A DNA stretch of 32,414 nucleotides from Opitutales bacterium (lineage in GTDB: Bacteria; Verrucomicrobiota; Verrucomicrobiia; Opitutales; Seribacteraceae): the NCBI GenBank assembly GCA_028042835.1, contig JAOFOL010000023.1, positions 1 to 32,414 of the forward strand. The letters run 5' to 3'. Positions 21,763-30,400 of this stretch are shown in pieces (position 1 is the first letter of the stretch; each line of letters begins with the position of its first letter). The translations under genes and the position numbers were made by a program. Below the pieces are notes generated by a model that saw nothing but the letters and a program-made list of their open reading frames with translations, was not told where the DNA came from and searched no databases.

Positions 21763-22950
21763 ATGCAAAATTTAGAATTCATAGAATTATTCAAGCAAAA
21801 CAAACAAAACGGTTCATTTAGTTTTGCACCAGGTAGAATTGAATTCTTAGGTAATCATTTAGATTACAATGGAGGTGATGTCTTGGGCATGGCTGTAAAT
21901 GCTGGTGTATATTGCCTAGGGGTGCCGACTGATGATAATACAATCTCTTTGTTCAGTGAAAATATAGGAGGAAGCAGATGGCTAGGATCCGTGGATGGAT
22001 TCACAAAACAATCCGGCAATTTCTCTTGGACGAATTACTGTCTGGGTGTAGTAAAGGAACTTCAAAATCAGAACCTTGCTCCAAAGAATGGGTTCCATTT
22101 GCTTTTCTCTTCGGATTTACCCACTTCAGTGGGACTGAGTTCAAGCGCTGCTCTAGAACTAGCCACTGCCCACACGCTACTCCAATTAGCCGGAAACACA
22201 GTCGAGCGAGACCAATTGGCAAATATATGCCGAAAAGCAGAAAACGACTTTGTAGGTATGCCCTGCGGCATTCTAGACCAAGGTACCTCGGCCTTTGGAA
22301 AAAAGAATAATTTAGTATGTATTGATTGTGACCAAAACAAGTTCTCGAACCTTGCCCTTCCCCCCGATACAGAAGTCTGGATTTTCAACACTAGAATTAA
22401 ACACGATTTAGTTGATTCTCTTTACTCAACTAGACACAAAGAGTGCCAGGAAGTACTCAATATCGTTCAAAGTAAGTTCCCCGAGATCAATCTTCTTACC
22501 GAATGCAACCCTAGCATGCTGGATGCAACCGAAATACCGGAGAACCTAAAAAAGCGTGGCTTACATGTCATCGAGGAACAGAACCGGGTGAGAGCGTTCA
22601 AGGAGGGACTTGAAAGTAACTTGAATCTTGCCGTTCTTGGATCATACTTAGCGGACTCTCATGCTAGTTCATCAGATAAGTTTGAAAACAGCTGCTCCGA
22701 GCTAGACTTTCTAGCAGATCAACTAAATTCCCATAAATCAGTACTAGGAGCCCGACTCACTGGTGGTGGATTTGGTGGAGCAGTTATGGCTTGGACTCGT
22801 GACTCTTTTTCTGAAAACGAAGCTGTTACGATTACCGAAAACTACAAAAATCATTTCAAACAACAAATCGACTTTCACCAGTTTAGAGCATCTGATGGTG
22901 TCCGTACAGCACACCTGTACGATGAAAATCCGTTTGATACTATTCGTTAA
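21763..22950 (+). CDS. Galactokinase-like GHMP sugar kinase
   Basis: 395 residues, normal galactokinase size. All three GHMP motifs are present: APGRIEFLGNHLDYNGG (22-38), the ATP loop LPTSVGLSSSAALELATA (119-136) and GARLTGGGFGGAVMAW near the C-terminus. The catalytic Asp lies in CGILDQGTSAFG (D172), and Arg 25, His 32 and Asp 34 match sugar-site residues. The usual GEH(T)DYN motif reads GNHLDYN: Asn 31 replaces the Glu that contacts the sugar in characterised galactokinases, so the substrate may not be galactose. I therefore give no gene symbol. No other galactose genes are nearby. It starts just after the hup terminator, so its promoter must overlap that structure or readthrough must occur. 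Its 3' end overlaps the convergent hydrolase gene by 11 bp. Confidence 0.88.
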   Translation: MQNLEFIELFKQNKQNGSFSFAPGRIEFLGNHLDYNGGDVLGMAVNAGVYCLGVPTDDNTISLFSENIGGSRWLGSVDGFTKQSGNFSWTNYCLGVVKELQNQNLAPKNGFHLLFSSDLPTSVGLSSSAALELATAHTLLQLAGNTVERDQLANICRKAENDFVGMPCGILDQGTSAFGKKNNLVCIDCDQNKFSNLALPPDTEVWIFNTRIKHDLVDSLYSTRHKECQEVLNIVQSKFPEINLLTECNPSMLDATEIPENLKKRGLHVIEEQNRVRAFKEGLESNLNLAVLGSYLADSHASSSDKFENSCSELDFLADQLNSHKSVLGARLTGGGFGGAVMAWTRDSFSENEAVTITENYKNHFKQQIDFHQFRASDGVRTAHLYDENPFDTIR

Positions 22951-23719
22951 AAAAATCCTGAAATAAGGATAAAAAACCTTCTCGGTCCTCTACATGTACA
23001 TCATGACCAGCTTGCGGCAGGGTCTTTATTTTGGATTGTGGAAAAAAAGTATGGATTTCTTCTATATGCTCACTTCTTACATAACCAGACTTTCCTCCTC
23101 TAATAAAGAGAGAAGCTCCCTCATAACGCTCCCCATCCTTTAATGGATTTGATGATAAAAACTGAATTGAATTCTTTAATCCTTTCAAATCAGGAAGCCA
23201 GGCAAGAATTCCGTCTTTCACCTCCAAATTAGTAAGTAGAAACTGGCGAAATGCCCAATTTGGAATTTGTTCACTTAAGATAAGGTCTGCTTCCTTACGG
23301 TTTGATATCTTAGCAATATTCAGTTCAAGCAAGGCAGTCAAAGTCGGTAGATGGTGCTCCGGCGGGTAATCCCGAGGTGCGATATCTACGATAGCAAGTT
23401 TTTCAATGGCAGCAGGTGAATCGCAGGCTATTCGCATGGCAACTTTACCACCTAAACTATGACCGCAGATTGAAAAACTTTCAACACCTCGCCTTCTTAA
23501 ATTAGATGATATACATTCAGCGATCGTCTTCACTGTACAAACTCCTAGATGTGGAGACTTACCATGGCTCGGGAGGTCAAAGCTCAGCGTGTGAAACTCC
23601 TCCGAAACAATTTTGGTTATAGAACGCCAGTTTCTAGAGGAACCAAGCAATCCATGAAGAAATACAATCTTGGGGTTATCTGAATTTCCTCGTTCTTCAA
23701 AAAAAAGATTGTTTGTCAC
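22940..23719 (-). CDS. Alpha/beta hydrolase, YbfF-like esterase
   Basis: 259 residues. The fold is clear: oxyanion segment FLHGLLGSSRNW, nucleophile elbow GHSLGGK (Ser), and the late His in AGHDVHVE. A cap with several helices lies at about 120-190. It resembles YbfF-type esterases that cut small acyl esters; the true substrate is unknown. It follows mutS with one base between mutS stop and its ATG region on the same strand (23721/23719), so it is translated in one operon with mutS. The last codons overlap the 3' end of the galactokinase-like gene. Confidence 0.88.
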   Translation of the reverse strand: MTNNLFFEERGNSDNPKIVFLHGLLGSSRNWRSITKIVSEEFHTLSFDLPSHGKSPHLGVCTVKTIAECISSNLRRRGVESFSICGHSLGGKVAMRIACDSPAAIEKLAIVDIAPRDYPPEHHLPTLTALLELNIAKISNRKEADLILSEQIPNWAFRQFLLTNLEVKDGILAWLPDLKGLKNSIQFLSSNPLKDGERYEGASLFIRGGKSGYVRSEHIEEIHTFFPQSKIKTLPQAGHDVHVEDREGFLSLFQDFFNE

Positions 23720-23720
23720 T

Positions 23721-26372
23721 CTAAAATAATTCCAATTGAGATGGATCCTGAATTTTTACTTGGGTAGTCTTAACTCGTTTATTTTCCCCACTAGAAGTTT
23801 CTCCGACAGGAGGTTTTTCTTCATTAGGAATTTTCTCTTCGAGCATATTATTATGATGAGGAGGTTCGGTAGTCTGTGAGGGACCATTCTCTAGCCCACT
23901 CAATATTTCTTTTGCTCGACGAACCACCTTATCAGGGAGTCCGGCAAGTCTTGCTACCTGAATACCAAATGATCTTTCAGACGCCCCAGGGGTGACTTGC
24001 CGAACGAAAATAATCTCATCATTCCACTCCTTCACCGCGACCGCGAAATTATTTAGACGAGGAAGACTTTGAGAAAGTTGAGTTAATTCATGGTAATGGG
24101 TGGCAAAAAGAGTTTTCGGACCCGCATCCCCATTTCCATGAAGGTGCTCTACAACGGACCAGGCTATACTTAAGCCGTCGTAAGTACTGGTACCGCGCCC
24201 TATTTCGTCTAATACAATAAGACTATTAGCTGTACAATTATTCAGTATATTTGCGGTCTCGTTCATTTCCACCATGAAAGTCGAGTTTCCTCTGGCCAAT
24301 TCATCACCAGCTCCAACTCGGGAAAAAATCCGATCGACCACCCCCATCCTGCAGGATTTAGCAGGCACAGCAGATCCGACCTGGGCCATTAATGCGATGA
24401 TTGCAACCTGCCGAATAAAGGTAGATTTACCTGCCATGTTGGGACCTGTGATCAAAGCGATCTGTTTTCCTACGGAAGACAATAGACAGTCATTCGGAAC
24501 AAAAGCATGAGTTCCGGCTAGGCCTAAACTTTCCTTTTTTAGAACCACTTCAACCACTGGGTGCCTACCCTGTTCTATATCAAGAACCGAAGAATCTTCC
24601 AAGAATTCAGGCATACAATATCCTCTCTCTCTTGATATCTTACCCCATGATGAAAAGAGGTCAATCTCAGCAAGCACTTGGGCTACCTCTAGCAAATCAT
24701 TGGCATGATCCAGCGTCTTATTTACAACGCCAATAAATAGAGCCTGCTCAGAGGAAACGGCTGTTTCTTCCGCATGCAGGATTTCTTTCTCCTTCTCTCG
24801 AAGTTCCTCGGTGTAAAATCGTTCTGCATTAGTCATCGTTTGCTTTCGGATGTAATGCTCGGGAACCAAGTGCAAGTTTACTTTAGTTACCTCTATAAAA
24901 TAGCCGAAGGCACCGTTGTATTTAACCTTTAGATTGGAAATTCCAGTTTTTTGACGCTCACTTGTCTCCAGCTCCGTAATCCACCTTTTCCCTCCCGTGG
25001 CCAATTCTCTAAGTTTATCGAAGTCTTCATCAAATCCCTCGCGTATCACTGCACCGCTGTGCCCTTTTACATCGACCTTGATTTCAGCGGGCAACTCTTC
25101 TTCAATCGCCTTTTCCAAGAGGTCTCTTAATGAATCAAAAGTATTAATATTTAAAGCTAATCCCTGAATTGCCAGAGCCTCCCCACCTTCCAATTGCAAA
25201 GATTCCTTAACCAAGGGCAGACCACGTAACATGGTACGAACGCCTCCTATTTCACGGGGCCTAGCCATACGATTTTGTAATCTACCAAGAATCCTCTCAA
25301 TATCACTTCCTGTCTTTAAAATCTCGGCTATCTGATTGACTAACTTAGGGCGCACGGAAAATTCAGAAACGCATGCCTGTCTACGAAAAATCTCCTTAAG
25401 ATCTCTTTCAGGAGCACCCAGATATCGTTCCAATAAGCGAGATCCTGCTGAAGATGAAGTTTCATCCATAACATCCAATAAAGAACCACTTCTGGTATGA
25501 CTACTCGTTTTAAATACTTCGAGGTTTCGCTGAGTAGCAGGATCCAAAAGTAAAATATTCCCTCCCCGCCATTCTTCAAGTGTTCGAAGGTTCCCTGGTT
25601 TTCCTTTTAAAACGTCTTCGGCATAGACTAAAACGGCCCCAGCTGGACCAAGACCTTTATGATCAACCGTAATACCAAAACCTTCGAGATTCATTACTCC
25701 CAAAGACTCCATGACTTCACGGGCACCGGAACGTTGCTCAAAATCAAAGTCAGGGCGGTCCGTTCGCGTAACATCACTCCACAAACGATTCAAATCCTCT
25801 GTAAATCTACCTTTATCAACTAAGTTGGAAATTTTCTTGTCCCAACTTTCAGGCAAGAGAATTTCCTTTGGGTTTATTCCACTTATTGCGGAAAGAAAAT
25901 CGTAGGGTTCTGTAAAGCATCCTAATTTGAATTGCCCTGTCGATAAATCTAACCAAGAGGCAACTAATTCCTTTTTTTCCATAGACACAGCCAAAAGAAA
26001 ATGATTTGAAGTTGCATCTAATTGACGGTCCTCAAGCACTGTTCCCGGAGTAAGAATACGGGTAATTCCACGCTTAACGAGTTTACCTGTTTGAGCAGTC
26101 TCTAACTGATCACATATCGCAACCTTATGGCCAAGATTCAGTAATTTAGTTAAATATCCTTCGGCAGCATGAAAGGGAATGCCAGCCATAGGCATATCAT
26201 GCCTTTTTGTAAGCGTGATTCCGAGCAATGCGGCCCCACGCTCAGCATCGACTTCAAACATTTCATAGAAATCTCCAAGGCGAAAAAGTAACAGAGTATC
26301 ATCTTCAAGGCTCTCACGAGCCTCACGATACTGTTTCATCATGGGTGTTTCTCCTGTAGATTTTTTACTCAT
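23721..26372 (-). CDS. mutS: DNA mismatch repair protein MutS
   Basis: 883 residues, the normal length. The mismatch-reading motif F-x-E is in GDFYEMF (F35, E37). The ATPase carries Walker A GPNMAGKST (643-651), the FSRVGAGDELARGNSTFMVE signature and Walker B VLDEIGRGTS. The extreme C-terminus ends SQLELF, close to the QL(S/D)LF consensus for binding the sliding clamp, after a Pro/Glu-rich linker. MutS binds mispairs and starts repair with MutL. It heads a two-gene operon with the hydrolase. No Shine-Dalgarno precedes the ATG at 26372. Confidence 0.98.
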   Translation of the reverse strand: MSKKSTGETPMMKQYREARESLEDDTLLLFRLGDFYEMFEVDAERGAALLGITLTKRHDMPMAGIPFHAAEGYLTKLLNLGHKVAICDQLETAQTGKLVKRGITRILTPGTVLEDRQLDATSNHFLLAVSMEKKELVASWLDLSTGQFKLGCFTEPYDFLSAISGINPKEILLPESWDKKISNLVDKGRFTEDLNRLWSDVTRTDRPDFDFEQRSGAREVMESLGVMNLEGFGITVDHKGLGPAGAVLVYAEDVLKGKPGNLRTLEEWRGGNILLLDPATQRNLEVFKTSSHTRSGSLLDVMDETSSSAGSRLLERYLGAPERDLKEIFRRQACVSEFSVRPKLVNQIAEILKTGSDIERILGRLQNRMARPREIGGVRTMLRGLPLVKESLQLEGGEALAIQGLALNINTFDSLRDLLEKAIEEELPAEIKVDVKGHSGAVIREGFDEDFDKLRELATGGKRWITELETSERQKTGISNLKVKYNGAFGYFIEVTKVNLHLVPEHYIRKQTMTNAERFYTEELREKEKEILHAEETAVSSEQALFIGVVNKTLDHANDLLEVAQVLAEIDLFSSWGKISRERGYCMPEFLEDSSVLDIEQGRHPVVEVVLKKESLGLAGTHAFVPNDCLLSSVGKQIALITGPNMAGKSTFIRQVAIIALMAQVGSAVPAKSCRMGVVDRIFSRVGAGDELARGNSTFMVEMNETANILNNCTANSLIVLDEIGRGTSTYDGLSIAWSVVEHLHGNGDAGPKTLFATHYHELTQLSQSLPRLNNFAVAVKEWNDEIIFVRQVTPGASERSFGIQVARLAGLPDKVVRRAKEILSGLENGPSQTTEPPHHNNMLEEKIPNEEKPPVGETSSGENKRVKTTQVKIQDPSQLELF

Positions 26373-26435
26373 TCAAAACCAAAGATGGAAAAGACAACCC
26401 AGAGTTGCGTCAAGGGAATGTAATTCCCAAAGACC

Positions 26436-27413
26436 CTAGAAGTTCATCCCCATCCCGAGCTCAAACAAATGTGAATTAACACTATCGAACCCGACCAATG
26501 CAGAACCGTCGTTTTCAGGAATGCCCGCTAGCCTATATCCTAGAAACAGGCTCAACCGCTCAGAAAATGAATAATCTAAGAGTAAGGAGAGTTCGTAACA
26601 AAAGCCTGAGTCGGAAAGAAGGTCCAAGGAATTGATAGAAGGGATATTGAGAGAGTGGCTAACAGATGAATATCCAAGACCAAATGATGCTTCAAAGGAA
26701 AGTTTATGATTAAGGGGGATCGCAATTCCCAGATTACCCGTAAAAGATAAGGATTCTACATCACCGTCAGCATGAAGTCCAAAACCCAAAAAGTTTGAGC
26801 TTGAAAATTCTTGATGTGTATATCCAAAACGAGCAGACATCGTCCAGTTTTCAATTCGACGCCCGACCACAACTCCAACTCCACTACCCACATCTCCTTT
26901 GAAAGTATCCCCTGCCTTGAGTTTAGAGTCGAAAGGTGCCTGAATAATAAAAAATGGACGTAAAAAACTTCCACCTTTGAGTTCCTCCGTAGTAGGTTGA
27001 ACAACTATAGATATATCACTTACTTCATCCACAAATTGATGCGATGAGTTGGATTCACGCTTCTCATCTTTAGGTCGAAATGGACCTGGCAGTGCGTCGA
27101 ATGATGCTTGAGGAGATGCTTCTACATCATCGGGGGTAGAGCTCTCGCTTTCTTGGTAGATGGATTTATTCTCAGGGGCAGGAGAAATATTTTCACGATA
27201 CAGAGGAGTACTTTGAGTTGGTCTGGGTTGAATAACCTGGACTGGCTCAGTACCTGTCAATTCAGCCATTTTTTTTGATAATTCAATGGCTCGAAGTTCC
27301 ATTCTCCTAAAGTACTCATCACGATCAACATTCCCTCGTTGCGCATGAGACAGGGAAAAAGCGAAGCCAAATAATAAGGGATAGATTAAAAAGATATTAC
27401 GATTCATATTCAA
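26436..27413 (-). CDS. Outer-membrane beta-barrel protein, porin/OmpA-like
   Basis: 325 residues. A signal peptide (MNMNRNIFLIYPLLFGFAFS, LSHA|Q) is followed by a short helix, a Pro/Ser/Glu-rich disordered stretch (about 60-140) and a C-terminal beta-barrel of about 180 residues with alternating strands and Gly/aromatic girdles (SGVGVVVGRRIENWTMSARF, LSFEASFGLGYSSVS, LSLFLGYRLAG) ending in the outer-membrane signature Phe (FELGMGMNF). It should form a small outer-membrane barrel; the pore or binding role is unknown. Eleven bp after the giant cadherin-like gene on the same strand, so likely co-expressed. Confidence 0.8.
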   Translation of the reverse strand: MNMNRNIFLIYPLLFGFAFSLSHAQRGNVDRDEYFRRMELRAIELSKKMAELTGTEPVQVIQPRPTQSTPLYRENISPAPENKSIYQESESSTPDDVEASPQASFDALPGPFRPKDEKRESNSSHQFVDEVSDISIVVQPTTEELKGGSFLRPFFIIQAPFDSKLKAGDTFKGDVGSGVGVVVGRRIENWTMSARFGYTHQEFSSSNFLGFGLHADGDVESLSFTGNLGIAIPLNHKLSFEASFGLGYSSVSHSLNIPSINSLDLLSDSGFCYELSLLLDYSFSERLSLFLGYRLAGIPENDGSALVGFDSVNSHLFELGMGMNF

Positions 27414-27424
27414 AGTTTATATTT

Positions 27425-30400
27425 CTAAAAACCAAGTTGGATTCCATAACTTTCCAAAGTCTTTGAAGATTTCGTGAAAATCAATTCGCGAAGTATTATG
27501 TTCTTTTCCTCTTCGGTAAAAATGGTCGAACTTTTAATAAAATTCGAGACTTTAACAGCAGAATCTAAAGAAGAAATCGTGGAAGCTGCCCTTTGGATTT
27601 GAAAAATCTCGGGAGAGACAGTCTCCTGTGAGTTATAATCGGTGACTATACTCCAACCAGCTGTATCACTTACGCTTCCTTGCCAAAGCATCCACTTAGA
27701 GAATTCTTTTATGAAAACATAAGAAAAGTAATCATTCCCGGTCCAGAACCACCCTAGGTATTCACTCCAACACCAAGTGGCTCCGTATAAAAGATCACTA
27801 GGAACATGAACATAAACCCAACCCATTTTCTCGATAAAAATCCAATTGTCCTCTGATTCATTTAAATAACCGAAATTATCATAATATCTCCAACCAGTGA
27901 GCTGAGGGGATCGGGTAACATTAATTCTTACTTTAGCAGAAGATGATAAATTACCATCGGTTACTTCATAAGAGAAGGTAACCGGTCCGATAAACCCGAC
28001 AGGAGGAGTAAACAAAAAATCTGTAGATGTTGATGAAAAAGTTCCACTTGTAGAGGGAGGTAATGAAGAATTCCAATCAAAGTTTGCCACTCTGTCTTCG
28101 CTTAATGTGGAGTCTAGGGACCAGCTTTTTAAAGTAAGAGTTTCTTGGCTAGGATCATCAGGGAAAGAACTGTCGTTAAGAAGGAAATTAACACTCATTG
28201 GCTGCCCATTCTCCAATAAGTAATCGTATTCATCAGGAACAGCAGTGGGTGGATCATTAACTGGAGTGACCAGAATTTGAATAGGTTGAACAATATAATC
28301 ATAGGACGCATTGACTTCGTAAATCTGAAGGTTAAAAAAATCTGTTCCAAAGAAATCTTGGTTTGGTTTGTAGGTATAATGTTTGGCAGAAATTTCCTCC
28401 AACACACCGTCCTGAGAATCCTTTATGAGAACAAAGGTAAAAGAATCATTCTCTGCGTCCGATCCATTAAAATCATCAAAATGAATGTCGAGCAAACCAT
28501 CTTCCAACATTTCAAAAGTCGTGGTTGCAAGTACGGGTGCTTCATTCAGATCCTCAACATATACATAAAGATTTCTTATTGTAGCGTTATACTCGCCGTC
28601 GCTCAACGCCACAGATAATTCATAAAGATTGTTCGTACCTAAATCATTAGGCATTTCAAAATCCGGAACATTCTCGGGTTTAAAGGTGAGGATTCCTGAA
28701 GTATGATTAAGGTCGAAGAGATGTGCATCAGATGTCAGATTGTCGTCAGCACCCAATATACTAAAGAAAGTAACATTTAGGTCGTCTGTGGCATTTAAAT
28801 CGATGACAAAAGGTTCATTTTCATTAACCGTAATTGGACTTGTGGGAGTGAATGGAGGCGAGGTCCATACAGGTGGAAATTCATTTACATTCTCAATGTG
28901 CACTGAAACCGATAGTTCCTCGGTGTTAATTGCATCGGATGCAGTAAAATTGGTGTCAGATATTTGTAAATTAAAATGATAAACATTATCCTTGTTTGCG
29001 TCGTGAGGTGCTTCAAAGTCAGGTATCAAAGGAGCGAATTTGACGGAATTATTTTCAATCTTAAACAGATTAGCATCCTCACCACTAACTACCTCTATTT
29101 TGATAACACCACCATCTGGATCAGTAAAATTCAAATCAACGACAACTTCAGAATCCTCGGGTAGAAATATAGATTGCTTGCCATGCAAATTTTGGTTCCC
29201 AATGATCGGTATGTTGTCATTTAAATTAGTCACTCTTACGGTTAAATTTTCCTGCACAGGATATTCTCCGTCTGAAATCTCAACGGTTATTTCATAATCA
29301 TTTCCATTACCTGATGCCAAAGGAAGTTCGTAGTCTGGAATAATGCGAAAATTTAAGATACCACTCGATGAAAGTTTAAAATAAGTTTCGTCTAGCCCAC
29401 CTGCTAATTTATATTCAATTGATTGATCATCGGAATCAAAAATCGGAATCTGCCCGACAATTAACGATCCCTCTGGATGTTCAATCACTGTAGAAGTAAA
29501 AGATGGTGCATCATTAACTGGATTAACCTTAACTTTTATTAAAACATCCCCAACACGGTTCAATTTGTCGGTGGCACGTAGAGTAAAATTATCATCACCG
29601 GAATAGTTAGAATCCGGATTATATTGGAGAGTCAGACTAGCATCAGTAATGACTACATTGCCGTAAAACGGATCGCTTGATAAACTCCAAGATAATGGGC
29701 CCTGCCCCACCTCATATGTCGAATTTAGATCGGTAGAGTTAAAATCAACAATCAAACTGCCCTCTTCGCTTACTGAAAACATATCTCCACCTGGAGAAAC
29801 ATAAAACTCTGGAGAACCGTCCATGACAAAGACATTGATATAGTAGTCTAGATATGCAGGCCCCGATACAAAACCTGCACCATCATCTTCCACTCGAATG
29901 ACCATGGTATAATTATTATCTGAATCAGAATCCAACGGGGTTTCCGCATCGGGCGGAGCTTTAAAAGTAAGATCTCCACTTTCATTCAAATCAAAGAAGT
30001 CTCCGTCGTGACTATCTAATATTTTATATGTAAATTCTTGCTTGGGATTATCATCCTCATCAGCGAATTCAAATGTGAAAATATTTAGTGCGTTTTCATA
30101 AACTTGATGCTGAGAAACTAGGTTGGTAATTTCTGGAGGATCGTTGACATCGATTACACTAAGAAGGATGCTTGAAGTAGCCGTTGCATTTCCATCAACC
30201 GAGATCGAAGTTACGCCGACCTTAATCTCATATTGATTAATTCCGATATAATCGGATGGGGATTCATGGTTGGGTGAATTACGAAACCATAAATTAGGTG
30301 AATACTTAGGTCGAAATTCAAAAATGGACGCGTCATTACCGCCGAGAACCTCAAAACGAAAATCTTCAAGATCTTCATCTATATTAGCCCAACTTGCAGA

